Below, piece after piece: positions 50,147 through 59,800 of a stretch of DNA of 64,000 nucleotides (position 1 is the stretch's first letter; the number at the start of each line of letters is the position of its first letter). This stretch comes from DASRHT01 sp035293765 (GTDB taxonomy: Bacteria > Chloroflexota > Ktedonobacteria > Ktedonobacterales > Ktedonobacteraceae). The stretch is from the NCBI GenBank assembly GCA_035293765.1, contig DATGMF010000010.1:1-64000 (forward strand), in the 5' to 3' direction. The notes below the pieces were generated by a model. The model saw only the letters and a list, made by a program, of their open reading frames with translations, was not told the origin of the DNA and searched no databases. The position numbers and the translations under genes were made by a program.

Positions 50147-51895
50147 TCATGCCGTTTTCGTCTGTGCAACCTCTTCCAGCCCCAGTTGCTTGATTGCATT
50201 CTCCCGCAAAACGAACTTCTGGACCTTGCCGCTGGCTGTGAGGGGAAAGCTATCAACAAACTGGAAGTAGCGCGGGACTTTTTGATGGCTAATCTGGCCC
50301 TTGCAGTAGGTGCGGAGCTCCTCCTCGCTCAACTCTGCCCCCGCCTCAAGGCGCACTACGGCCAGCAGCTCCTCGCCGAAGAACCTGTCAGGCACCCCCA
50401 GCACATGTACATCAGCCACTTTGGGATGACGCACCAGGAATTCCTCTATTTCACGGGGAAAGATATTCTCGCCGCCGCGAATGACCATCTCTTTGAGACG
50501 CCCCACGATATTCACGTAGCCGCGAGCATCCATTGTCGCCAGATCGCCGGTATGGAGCCAGCCTTCGCTATCAATCGTCTCGGCAGTTTTTTCGGGCATT
50601 TTATAATAGCCCTTCATCACCAGATAGCCCCGGCAGCAGAGTTCACCACGCTCCCCACAGGGCACCGTCTTGCCTGTGGCGGGATCGACAACCTTTGTCT
50701 CAACATGCTCCAACGGAACGCCCACCGTTGCCGACTTTAACTCAAACGGATCATCAGCAAGCGTCAGTGTTATAGCTGCGCTGGCCTCCGTTTGTCCAAA
50801 GACGATGGCAACGTCAGCCCCCATCAGTTTCTTCACCTGTTCCATCAAATAGACCGGCACCGGCGCGCCTCCACTGATGACCGCTCGCAAGGACGAGAGA
50901 TCGAAGCTCGAAAACTCTGGATGCTGCATCATGGCGAAAAGCATTGTAGGAACTGCGCCATAGGTTGTACAATGCTCGGTACTGATGACCTGTAGTACTT
51001 TGCGAGCATCGAAGGCAATTAATGGGTGCAGGGTCGCGCCGGGATAGAGTGAGCCGAGCACACCCAGGACGCAGCCGCCCACATGGAAGAAGGGCATGGC
51101 TGTACAGCCCCGGTCGCCCTGTTTTGTGCCCCATTGATGGGCAAAACCCGCCGCATTATTCAGAATGCTGTGATGCGAGAGCACAACGCCTTTGGGAAAG
51201 CCCGTTGTACCCGATGTGTACTGCATCATCGCAGCATCCCCCGGTTTGACCGCCGCCTGTCGTTCGCGCAAAGCCTCGCCGCTGACAGTTGCGCCTCCTG
51301 CGACCATCTCATAGAAGAAGTGAGGCCGCCAGGGGCCGCTCTCCTGCGTATCTGTAGGGACCGCGCCCAGCAGGCAGACGTAGCGTAAATATGGCAGATG
51401 TTCGCTTGTCACCTCGCCATTGTTTTTGCCGGGAGTAATCAGGGAGCTGACAGTCTCCAGGCAGTTGTGATCGCGTACACGGTTCATAAAGAATAAGGCT
51501 GAAACGTCACCCTGCTTCAGCACGTACTCCAGTTCGGCGGCGCGGTAGGCTGGATTGATTGTAACCAGGACCAGGCCAGCTTTGGCAGCCGCCATCTGCA
51601 AAAGCAACCATTCGGGCAGATTGATCGCCCAGACAGCGATATGCTCCCCTTTTTGCAGCCCCAGCGCCATCAGCCCGCGTGCAACATCATTAGCGCGGTC
51701 ACGATAATCCTGGTAGGTCCAGCGAAAGTCGAGCGCGCTGCCGAACTCGGGGTAGCAGGAATAGACTACAGCTTCCTGGGTGGGAATCTCCTTAGCCCGC
51801 TGGTCCAGAAGGTCGCCGATAGTCGTTTCAAGGAGCGGGAAGTCGGCAGCTTCTTCAGCTAACCAGTGAGACAGGCCATCATTCGTCATGCCCAT
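50147..51895 (-). CDS. Acyl-CoA synthetase (FadD-like AMP-binding ligase)
   Basis: The 582-residue adenylate-forming enzyme has the P-loop MQYTSGTTGFPKGVVLSHH, ISGGAPVPVYLMEQVKK, VFGQTEASAAITLTL, GWLHTGDLATMDARGYVNIV, GRLKEMVIRGGENIFPREIE and the final Lys in LTASGKVQKFVLRE. It activates medium- or long-chain acids or a specific acid; substrate not readable. The ATG at 51895 is chosen for GGAGGG about 6 nt upstream; the frame is open to 51940. It is followed by a clear terminator. Dehydratase-type genes lie divergently next to it, hinting at fatty acid metabolism. Confidence 0.88.
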   Translation of the reverse strand: MGMTNDGLSHWLAEEAADFPLLETTIGDLLDQRAKEIPTQEAVVYSCYPEFGSALDFRWTYQDYRDRANDVARGLMALGLQKGEHIAVWAINLPEWLLLQMAAAKAGLVLVTINPAYRAAELEYVLKQGDVSALFFMNRVRDHNCLETVSSLITPGKNNGEVTSEHLPYLRYVCLLGAVPTDTQESGPWRPHFFYEMVAGGATVSGEALRERQAAVKPGDAAMMQYTSGTTGFPKGVVLSHHSILNNAAGFAHQWGTKQGDRGCTAMPFFHVGGCVLGVLGSLYPGATLHPLIAFDARKVLQVISTEHCTTYGAVPTMLFAMMQHPEFSSFDLSSLRAVISGGAPVPVYLMEQVKKLMGADVAIVFGQTEASAAITLTLADDPFELKSATVGVPLEHVETKVVDPATGKTVPCGERGELCCRGYLVMKGYYKMPEKTAETIDSEGWLHTGDLATMDARGYVNIVGRLKEMVIRGGENIFPREIEEFLVRHPKVADVHVLGVPDRFFGEELLAVVRLEAGAELSEEELRTYCKGQISHQKVPRYFQFVDSFPLTASGKVQKFVLRENAIKQLGLEEVAQTKTA

Positions 51896-52055
51896 AGTAA
51901 ACCCTCCGTGAAAAAAAGAAAGAAGGAACACGCTATCCATTCAGATGCATGACCGAATCAATAAAACGACAGGGACGATTGAAATGTTACATAATTATTG
52001 CTCTAGCTTACCGTTCTATCAGGTGTACTGTCAAGCATTATCATAAGTCGTTCCC

Positions 52056-52085
52056 TTGACAAAGCTATGCCTCAGGTCAGATACT
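52056..52085 (+). promoter_or_regulatory. Candidate promoter of the MaoC pair
   Basis: TTGACA (52056-52061) and GATACT (52080-52085) are separated by 18 nt, 107 nt upstream of the first gene. The transcript would begin ahead of the leader-hairpin element at 52113. Confidence 0.5.
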
Positions 52086-52112
52086 GATGGCACGATAAGC
52101 CTCCAGGCACCA

Positions 52113-52161
52113 CCTGACCGCAGGTAGCTGCGAAGCAGCGTTGGCGGGCAGGATATCAAGG
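52113..52161 (+). repeat. Leader-hairpin element (maoC leader)
   Basis: CCTGACCG (52113-52120) pairs with CGGGCAGG (52145-52152) with one mismatch, around a loop with TAGCTGCGAAGCAGCGTTGG, followed by ATATCAAGG. It lies 31 nt before the first dehydratase ATG in sense orientation. Confidence 0.7.
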
Positions 52162-52191
52162 CTTCATAGAGACGTGCGAAGGAGTACTTTC

Positions 52192-52644
52192 ATGTTTGAT
52201 ACAAGTAAGATCGGCCAGAGCTTTCCTCCCTTCACTATTGAGGTTGAGCGTTGCAAAATCCACGAACTGGCCCTTGCCATTGGTGACGATAATCCTATTT
52301 ATCATAGCCGGGAAGCAGCTCAGGCAGCCGGGTATAAGGACGTGCCGCTCTCTCCTACGGCACCAACTATGTTCTCTTTCTGGGGCAATACGCGCCTGGG
52401 AAGTCAGCTTATGAGCGTTGGTATCCAGGTCATGCGCATCCTGCATGGCGAAGAGGAATACGAGTACCTCGGCCCAATCTATCCCGGCGATACGCTGACA
52501 GGCGTGACCACGATTATCGAGGGCAAATCGCGCCAGGGAAGGGATGGCTCCTCGATGGACATTCTCACCACTGAGACACGCTATACCAATCAGCACGACC
52601 AGGCAGTACTGAATGCCAGGACAACGATTGTGGTGCGCGGCTAA
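52192..52644 (+). CDS. MaoC-type dehydratase, HadA-like subunit
   Basis: The 150-residue hot-dog protein resembles the FAS1-like N-terminal dehydratase/HadA group: SFPPFTIEVERCKIHELALA, IGDDNPIYHSREAAQAAGY, PLSPTAPTMFSFWG, LHGEEEYEYLGPIYPGDTLT. These subunits lack the catalytic Asp-His and pair with an active HadB-like subunit, here the next gene. Together they would hydrate/dehydrate (3R)-hydroxyacyl thioesters. AAGGAG lies 7 nt upstream of the ATG. Preceded by the leader-hairpin element. Confidence 0.83.
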   Translation: MFDTSKIGQSFPPFTIEVERCKIHELALAIGDDNPIYHSREAAQAAGYKDVPLSPTAPTMFSFWGNTRLGSQLMSVGIQVMRILHGEEEYEYLGPIYPGDTLTGVTTIIEGKSRQGRDGSSMDILTTETRYTNQHDQAVLNARTTIVVRG

Positions 52645-52677
52645 TAGTGCCATTCAGGTATGACAAGGAGAAATGCT

Positions 52678-53127
52678 ATGACAACACACGCTCAACCTCA
52701 ATCCAAACTCTACTTCGAGGATGTACAGGTTGGGGATACTATTCCCAAATTGATTACATCGCCCGTGACGCATCTGCAACTGGTACGGTATGCAGGCGCC
52801 TCGGGTGATTTCAATCCACTGCATACCGATCCCAAGATTGGCGAGATGATCGGCACCGGCGGCATTATCGCGCATGGTATGCTCATTATGGGCTTCGTCG
52901 GACGATTGGTGAGCGATTATGTCGGACCTGCTGCGCTACGTAAATTCGGCGTGCGCTTCAAAGGGATGACGCACCTTGACGATGTCATCACCTGTACAGG
53001 CACCATTACCGAAAAATACGAGGCCGACGGCGAGGCACGCATCGCAGGCAAAGTGCAGGCTCAGGACCAGAATGGTGATATTAAAGTCACCGGCACATTT
53101 GTTGCCGCGCTACCGCGACGTTCGTAA
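52678..53127 (+). CDS. MaoC-type dehydratase, HadB-like catalytic subunit
   Basis: 149 residues. The hydratase-2 motif (Y-A-x-x-S-G-D-x-N-P-L-H) is complete: RYAGASGDFNPLHTDP, with Asp and His as catalytic pair, followed by GIIAHGMLIMGFVGRL. FKGMTHLDDVITCTGTI closes the fold. The ATG at 52678 is preferred because AAGGAG lies before it; an in-frame ATG at 52660 is less likely. Probably co-transcribed with the HadA-like gene 33 nt upstream. Role in fatty acid synthesis or polyester/beta-oxidation metabolism is inferred from family. Confidence 0.87.
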   Translation: MTTHAQPQSKLYFEDVQVGDTIPKLITSPVTHLQLVRYAGASGDFNPLHTDPKIGEMIGTGGIIAHGMLIMGFVGRLVSDYVGPAALRKFGVRFKGMTHLDDVITCTGTITEKYEADGEARIAGKVQAQDQNGDIKVTGTFVAALPRRS

Positions 53128-53146
53128 AGTCTGGTCATGGCGGTAC

Positions 53147-55675
53147 CTACACATCCAGATTCGCGCTCCGTGCGTGGCTTTCGATGAAACGTTTGCGGGG
53201 CGCGACCTCGTCTCCCATGAGCATGCTGAAGATTTTGTCGGCTTCCACGGCCTCTTCGATGGTGACTTGCAGGATGGTGCGATGCTCGGGGTCCATCGTG
53301 GTGTCCCAGAGGGTCTCGGGGTTCATTTCGCCCAGACCTTTGTAACGCCCAACCTCCGGCTCCTTGCCGTTATGCGCGGCTTTGTACTCGACGATAAGGC
53401 GGTCCCGTTCTTCTTCGGTGTAGACGTAATGGATCTGCTTGCCCATTTTGATGTGGTAGAGCGGCGGCTGCGCAATATAAAGATGGCCGGCAGTGATCAA
53501 GGGCTGCATATGGCGGAAGAAGAAGGTGAGCAGCAGGGTGCGAATATGCGCGCCGTCCACGTCGGCATCGCACATGATGACGATGCGACCATAACGCAGG
53601 CGGGCTATATTGAAGTTTTCATCGATGCCGACTCCAATGGCCGTAATGATGTTTTTGACTTCTTCGTTTTTGAGGATTTTATCCAACCCGACACGCTCGA
53701 CGTTGAGAATTTTGCCGCGCAATGGGAGAATAGCCTGGAAGTGTCGGTCGCGCCCTTGCTTCGCGCTATTATGGACAAAAACTCCGCTTGCTAGCGCAAA
53801 ATTGTGTGTACCAGGAACCTCAAGATCATATACATCGACCTTTTCTTCCAGCGGCTCTACAGAGACAACACGATGATTATAAGTGGCTACGACTTCATTA
53901 GCTAAAGCCACATTACTAGCATCGGAACGAGGATCTTTTACCATCTCGTACCCCTGGATGGTGATTCCCGGTTCCTTCATATCAGAGAATTTCCGATATA
54001 GAGGCATAAGGGAATCGTCAGGGAGCAGATCGGCAGCCGTCTTATAGCTGCCATCGCGGAGCATAAAGCGGTGGTCGGGCGTGCAGATGATTGACTCGCC
54101 GTTGTCCAGAGTGACTCGAACTACCTGAGCCTGAGCTTTTGTCATACGCACATTGGTCAAATGCTCTAAGCCAATTGTGCCATCTTTACGAATCGTATAG
54201 CCGAAATGCTCTTTCCCCTCTGCCTGTTCAGCGATAAGATCTTTGAAACTGAGCGAGCGGCCATCAGCGAGCGCGATAAGCGTATCTCCAGAGAAGCAGC
54301 CACCAGCCGAATCTCCTTCCACAAGATAGAGTTCGCAGCGGTCGGCTCGTCGCTCGCTACAGTCGGCGAGCTTGCCGGGGAGGGTTGTATCGAGGGCGTT
54401 TTTGCGCTGGATCAGGTCGCGGGCCGCCCGGGCCGCCTCACGGGCACGGGCGGAGGTGAGACATTTTTCGATGATGGCTTTGGCTTCGCTCGGCGTCTCC
54501 TCCAGGTATTGCGTCAGCATCTCGGCGGTGATGGCCTCAACGATGGGACGCACCTCGGCATTGTTGAGCTTGGATTTCGTCTGCGCCTCAAATTGCGGGT
54601 TGGGGATTTTGACGCTGACAACGACGGTCAGGCCCTGACGCACATCTTCCCCTGTGAGATTGCCATCCTTCTCTTTGAGCAGATTGACCTTGCGTGCGTA
54701 ATCGTTGAGGGTACGCGTGAGGGCGCTGCGGAAGCCGGTGATGTGCATGCCGCCATCAACGGTGTTGATGCCGTTGGCGAAGGAGAATTCGGTGCAGGCC
54801 CAGCTATCGTTGTATTGCAGCGCAATCTCAGTTTTCACCCCATCTACTTCTCGGAATGTGCTGACCGGACGCGCCTGCAATTTGCCACGGTTCTTGTTGA
54901 GATAACGCACAAACGAGACCAGGCCACCCTCGAAGTAGAAGGTCGCCTCGCGATTGGTGCGCTCGTCGATCAGGCTGATGGTCATGCCGCGGTTGAGATA
55001 GGCCATCTCGCGGAAACGCTGCGCCAGGATGTCGAAGCTGAAATCGCGCGTCTCCATGACTTCGAGGTCCGCTAGAAAGGAGGTGATGGTCCCCTGGCCC
55101 TCTTCCGGTCCAAGATCTTGCAGTTCGGTGACGGGAGCGCCCCGCTCATAACGCTGGCGATAACGACGGCCGTCGCGCTTCACGTCAACCTGGCACCATT
55201 CGGAGAGCGCGTTAACGACGGAGACGCCAACTCCGTGCAGACCACTACTGATTTTATAGCCGCCGCCGCCAAATTTGCCGCCCGCGTGTAGTACCGTCAT
55301 CACAACTTCAAGCGTGGAGAGGCCCGGGCGCTGATGGTGTTCTTCTACTGGTATACCGCGCCCGTTATCCTCAATGGTGACAGAGCTATCGGCGTGAATA
55401 GTGACTTTGACGGTATCGGCTTCTCCGGCCATGACCTCGTCAACGCTGTTATCGACCACTTCGGTGATAAGCTGATGCAGGCCACGTTGATCGGTTGAGC
55501 CAATGTACATACCAGGACGTACGCGTACTGCCTCTAACCCTTCGAGAATCTGGATATTCTGCCCACCGTAGCCGTTCCCATTACCATTGCCTTGTATCTG
55601 TGTATGCTGATCGGGTAGAGCCTCATAGTCATTGGGGAATTGCTCTGCCATCGTTGATTCTCTCGTTTTCGCCAT
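53147..55675 (-). CDS. gyrB: DNA gyrase subunit B with in-frame intein
   Basis: 842 residues as translated; 665 after removal of a 177-residue intein (460-636). The host protein has the GHKL ATPase (LEGLEAVRVRPGMYIGSTDQ, EVVDNSVDEVMAG, EDNGRGIPV, GLHGVGVSVVNALS) and the Toprim domain (ELYLVEGDSAGG, interrupted, then SAKQGRDRHFQAILPLRGKI, IMCDADVDGAHIRTLLLTFF). It introduces supercoils with GyrA. The insertion lies exactly in the Toprim Glu motif, so the protein cannot work until spliced. The start at 55675 is one option; a second ATG is eight codons in. Transcribed minus; a repeat copy lies upstream. ParE is an alternative name but the sequence order fits GyrB. Confidence 0.93.
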   Translation of the reverse strand: MAKTRESTMAEQFPNDYEALPDQHTQIQGNGNGNGYGGQNIQILEGLEAVRVRPGMYIGSTDQRGLHQLITEVVDNSVDEVMAGEADTVKVTIHADSSVTIEDNGRGIPVEEHHQRPGLSTLEVVMTVLHAGGKFGGGGYKISSGLHGVGVSVVNALSEWCQVDVKRDGRRYRQRYERGAPVTELQDLGPEEGQGTITSFLADLEVMETRDFSFDILAQRFREMAYLNRGMTISLIDERTNREATFYFEGGLVSFVRYLNKNRGKLQARPVSTFREVDGVKTEIALQYNDSWACTEFSFANGINTVDGGMHITGFRSALTRTLNDYARKVNLLKEKDGNLTGEDVRQGLTVVVSVKIPNPQFEAQTKSKLNNAEVRPIVEAITAEMLTQYLEETPSEAKAIIEKCLTSARAREAARAARDLIQRKNALDTTLPGKLADCSERRADRCELYLVEGDSAGGCFSGDTLIALADGRSLSFKDLIAEQAEGKEHFGYTIRKDGTIGLEHLTNVRMTKAQAQVVRVTLDNGESIICTPDHRFMLRDGSYKTAADLLPDDSLMPLYRKFSDMKEPGITIQGYEMVKDPRSDASNVALANEVVATYNHRVVSVEPLEEKVDVYDLEVPGTHNFALASGVFVHNSAKQGRDRHFQAILPLRGKILNVERVGLDKILKNEEVKNIITAIGVGIDENFNIARLRYGRIVIMCDADVDGAHIRTLLLTFFFRHMQPLITAGHLYIAQPPLYHIKMGKQIHYVYTEEERDRLIVEYKAAHNGKEPEVGRYKGLGEMNPETLWDTTMDPEHRTILQVTIEEAVEADKIFSMLMGDEVAPRKRFIESHARSANLDV
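53768..54298 (-). other. Mini-intein in GyrB (no homing endonuclease)
   Basis: 177 residues from Cys460 to Asn636, flanked by GDSAGG and SAKQG. Block A CFSGDTLIALADG with the nucleophile Cys; block B GESIICTPDHRFML (TxxH); block F RVVSVEPLEEKVDVYDLEV; block G ASGVFVHN ending His-Asn, next residue Ser as +1 nucleophile. All splicing residues are present, so splicing is expected. Between blocks B and F only about 50 residues remain; there is no LAGLIDADG, HNH or other nuclease motif. Confidence 0.92.
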
Positions 55676-55779
55676 AGAATATGTACATTCCTTTTTCAGT
55701 AGCCAAAGAAAACGCAGCCGGGGCCGCCCATCTGAGACGGAGGATAGATGCAGTTACCGAGCATTGCCTGACGCCTTAG

Positions 55780-55874
55780 CGCATTTCCACTTGACATCTT
55801 AGGGTTTAATGTATACACTCCCTCTCAAGGGAGGCAGCAGGAGCTAATAGCTACCTCGACCCGCTTGAGGGTAC
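55780..55874 (-). repeat. Intergenic stem-loop repeat, copy C
   Basis: GCATTTCCACTTGACATCTT on one side, CCGCTTGAGGGTACTGCAGT on the other, as in copies A and B. CCTCTCAAGGG pairs with CGCTTGAGGG. On the minus strand an inner stem GAGGTAGC/GCTGCCTC can form. It lies about 100 nt upstream of gyrB. Confidence 0.6.
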
Positions 55875-55977
55875 TGCAGTAATCGAACACAGAAAAAGCG
55901 GCAACGCCACCTTTTGCTCTCCCATTATACCACATTTTACGGCACAGACAAAGCCAATGGGTTGAACGGACAGCCGT

Positions 55978-56046
55978 TGTAGGGGCTGGTCTTGCACCTG
56001 CCCTGCCAACACACAAAGAATGTAGGGGCTGGTCTTGCACCTGCCC
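55978..56046. repeat. 26-bp direct repeat
   Basis: Two exact copies of TGTAGGGGCTGGTCTTGCAC plus CTGCCC, 17 bp apart, related to the G-rich TGTAGGGGCGGG repeats near 28475 and 29928. Confidence 0.8.
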
Positions 56047-56083
56047 CTACGGTCATCTAGCGATTGCCGGGAACGGGCCGTTG

Positions 56084-56752
56084 TTAATAGCGGTTGCCGG
56101 GAACGGGTCCGCCCATAGGCATACCCGCGACACTGCCGGGAGGGATGCCTTGCATGGCGGCCATATTTGGCATTCCTGGCATGCTGGGGACAGGTGCGCC
56201 GCCTATATTGGTAGCACAGTAGGGACAGAACGTCCAGCGCAGTTCGAGAAGACGCTCGCATTTGGGGCAAGAGCGTTTGAGTTTCTGGCCGCAAGATGGG
56301 CAAATCTGGAAATCTGACTCCACACGGGCGTGGCAGTTGTTGCACGTCTGGCGCTCGGTCATCTCGGCGAGCAGGGACTCTTCCTCCAATTGACGTTCGT
56401 AAATCTCTGCAAGAGTTTGGCGGGGACGCAGAATCATATAAATGAAAAGGCCGCCGACGAAGAAAACAGCTACCAGAACCGTCGCGAGTACCTGCGATAC
56501 AAAATCTTGCGTGCGAGAACGAATATCACGGAATGTCCAGATTACTAAGCTCAGCCAGAAAATAACGACAAACGCTACAGTACAACCTATAAGCGGCCCC
56601 ACAAGCCCACTTAAAACGCCCAGCAGGCCCGATGAACCGCCAGTAGGCTGGCCGGCAAGAGGAGCCAGGAATATACTTAATATGCTCACAGGACAAACGC
56701 CCCTTTCGAATAGAGAATAAGCGACCACATTTATAACGTAACTGTTGCGCAA
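56084..56752 (-). CDS. Membrane protein with C-terminal double zinc ribbon
   Basis: 222 residues, two to three hydrophobic helices (GLLGVLSGLVGPLIG, TVAFVVIFWLSLVIWTF, VLATVLVAVFFVGGLFIYMI), then a cytoplasmic tail with two zinc ribbons (CNNCHARVESDFQICPSCG and CPKCERLLELRWTFCPYC) and a Gly/Met/Pro-rich end (PSMPGMPNMAAMQGIPPG). DZANK-like arrangement. The first codon is uncertain: a GTG (VCPVSILS) about 20 residues downstream is an alternative to the ATG at 56752. Function unknown; third zinc-ribbon membrane protein of this window. Confidence 0.65.
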   Translation of the reverse strand: MRNSYVINVVAYSLFERGVCPVSILSIFLAPLAGQPTGGSSGLLGVLSGLVGPLIGCTVAFVVIFWLSLVIWTFRDIRSRTQDFVSQVLATVLVAVFFVGGLFIYMILRPRQTLAEIYERQLEEESLLAEMTERQTCNNCHARVESDFQICPSCGQKLKRSCPKCERLLELRWTFCPYCATNIGGAPVPSMPGMPNMAAMQGIPPGSVAGMPMGGPVPGNRY

Positions 56753-56845
56753 GCTATGTTTTTAGCTACATTACACTGAATTACAACGTTTCGCTACTGA
56801 AGTGATGACAGTTATAGGACTATGGGCTAAGGAATTCTCCCGCCA

Positions 56846-59800
56846 TCATTCAAAAACGAGCGTCACCATGCTTCCGCCACGTATCCGCACCTGTACAGCT
56901 CCAATATCCCCCGTTTTCAGTACTGAAGAAGCCTCCACCGGCTCCTGACATTCCTCTAATAAGTTTGCCATATGGATAGTTGCGAAAGCAAGCCCCGGAC
57001 GAATTGTGGCATCAATTGCGTGATCAAGCGGGTTATAAACGCGCACAACCAGACCTGTCCCATTATTATGGCGTTTAACGGCGCTCACAACCAGTTCTCG
57101 CGGCTCCACTGCGACCAGCGTCGAGCAAGAGGCAAGCGGTCCCTCGTGCTGCTCCGCCACTATGGCGCGCGTGAAGATGGGAGTGTTGAAAGCCTGCGCC
57201 TCACACAATACCAGCGCTTCTTCTGCTTGCCAATCGCCACTATGCGGAACAAGCGCGTAATCAAACTCCTGACGGCCCAGACATTGCGCTTCTGGCGTGT
57301 GCTCCATCGGACCGGCATGCCCGCGCCGTGTGCTGAGATCGCCGCGCGACAGCCACTCAACGCAACGCAATAATGTCAGGGCTATCGCGGCCTGCGCCCC
57401 CGTGTTATCCAGCCCGGGTCCATGCCGCACCACTTCACATTCCGGTAGACCCTGATTGAGCACGCCTAAGCCGACTGCTCCATTGCTGAGATCAACGAAC
57501 CGCTTCTGCGGGAAAACATTGACAGGCTCCTCGGCCCATTCCGCGACGTTAAGAGGTCGTGGCTGGCTCACAGGACGCGTCCGCACCTCGAAAGTGCCTT
57601 CTGCGACGACATGCTCAACCGGATATGGAACAGGAAAGAGCACACGCAAGCGATGATCCCTGGCCCTATTTTCTACGCTGGTATGAATGTCAATACGCTG
57701 CACGCCAGGAAGCAGCGATACTTCGCTGACGATCTGACAGGTCGTTAAACGGGCGCTGCGCTCGGCCCGATTAGCGGTGCAGGTACCCGGCAACGCCCAG
57801 CGGCCACTGATACGCAGGATGGCGCGCACTGGCCCCGTATTCACCAGTTCGATCTTAGGCGGTTCCATCGGCTCCCCGATGAGTATATCACGTTCGGGCG
57901 GGCAATACGTATACAAATCACCCACATCTCCCCCATCCACAAAACGATTCAGGCCAGCGAATGCCATGCCGGTTTTCTTATCCGTTACGTTGAGCGTTCC
58001 ATCTTCAGCATTGACCTCGACGCGATAAAACTCGTTCTCAATGCTGTTCTCCTGGGCGACCAGCTCGTTGGGCCTCATTGGATTGCCATTTTTCAAGCCG
58101 CCTGGATAGAGCCAGAAGGTCTTGAGGCCATAGGCGGGGAGGCGGGTCGCAATAAAATCCATCGTCTCACGCGCCTGGTCAACCAGCGTTGTCTCCAGCG
58201 TGTGAATGTCCTCCCGCTCCAGAAGCTTGAGGATATACTCGCCGGCGTCTTCAATCTCCTGTTCGTTCACTGCGACGCGTCCACGCGGGGCAATCATTAC
58301 CTCGACATAGATGACGCCCGGCTGGGGAGTGTGATGGATATGATGGATGGGCGAATCCGTGTAATTCTCGATATAGATGTGCGAAATTACATGTGTATCA
58401 TCCACCTGTGCCAGCGCAGTCTTAATCATAGAATGCGCCATCTGGACCAGGTCTTTGCCAGTTTTGATATCCGCCAGAGCGATGCTGGCCGCCAGCATCT
58501 CACGCGGCACGGGCATAGAACCAATTTCCTGTCGCCAGCGGTTGACAACGCGATACGGTAACGCCTCTCCCTGGTTATCCACAAGCGCCGCATTGTGGAG
58601 CGATCCGGGCAACTGAACAGTGACCTGCACCTCTGCATTGCGCGGACCGGGCGCGGGATTGAAAACCACCAGAGGAACCGGCTGATCGCCGGGAAGAGAG
58701 GCCGCGAAGGGCGCGCGCGTATCCACTCGCGATGCAATTTGCTGCATGGCCTGTACAACGATGCTTTCGCCGATCTGCTGGCTCTGGGCGAAGCGAACGG
58801 CGTTCTCGCGATGGACTTGATCGATGCTACAGCCACAAATGCTATCATGTGGATGATTTTGCAACAGGTAGCGCCATGCCATACGGATTAATCCGCGTGG
58901 ATACGTGAAGCCTAGCTGCGAGGCCCAGGCGGTCAACGGCTCAACCCAGCGTTCCAGCAAATGTTCAGTCAAGGTATTTTGCTGCTTGATCCACATGCGC
59001 GTCGAGAGCACGGCTGGCAGCAGGTGCGCGTGCTGGCTGCTGCGCATCTCTCCGTGCAGCGTATCGAGCTGGACGTTTTGCTGTCGAATACGCTCGATAT
59101 ACTGGGGCAGGGTGCCGATCTGCACATGGATGGCATCATAATGTTTCGCGCGCCCGTTCTCTTGACCAGAGATAGAGCGTGTCAGGAATTGCTCATGACT
59201 GGGATCAAGATCGCCCAGCAGTTGATTGGCGGCCTCAATGGTTGCAGGCAAACCTGCTTGCGCTTCCAGATGGTCAGAGCCGTTCATGAAGAGGAGAGTA
59301 TTGGTGGTGGCCTTTGGCAGGATATTCGAGGCCAGCAGCTCGGTGCGCATCACAAACTCTCGCGGGTTCAGCGGCATCTGGCGAGCGTTAGAGTAACCGA
59401 TAGGATCGGACAGAAAAGCTACCAGCACTTGCGAGCCATCGGGCGCCTGCCAGTTAAATTCGCTCTGGCGCGCCTCTTCGCCCACGCCGCGCCAGAAGAC
59501 CGCGCTATCGATGCCACATCCCTGGAGAATTTGGGGCAGTTGCGCAATATGCCCGAAGCAGTCAGGGACATAGCCAACGCGCATCGGCGTGCCAAACTGG
59601 GAAGCACGTTGCAGGCCAATCTGCAAGTTGCGGATCAGCGCCTCTCCGCTCACCAGGAACTCGTCGGGTTGGAGATACCAGGGGCCGACCAGAATGCGCC
59701 CAGCCTGGATGTAGCGCCTCAACCGCTCCTCCTGCTCCGGCTGGACCTCCAGATAGTCATCGAGCACGATGGTCTGCCCATCCAGCATGAAATAGGTAAA

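Larger units (their letters stand above)
55676..56083. other. Intergenic region upstream of gyrB
   Basis: Contains copy C of the intergenic stem-loop repeat (55780-55874) and a 26-bp direct repeat (55978-56003 and 56021-56046, TGTAGGGGCTGGTCTTGCAC...). No gene. The gyrB promoter should be here but was not singled out. Confidence 0.55.

Noticed and set aside
55791..55817. TTGACA and TATACA on the plus strand in repeat copy C as a promoter
   Set aside because: Spacing is only 15 nt and the related copy A has lost the -35 box; the strings belong to a dispersed repeat with no plus-strand gene after it.
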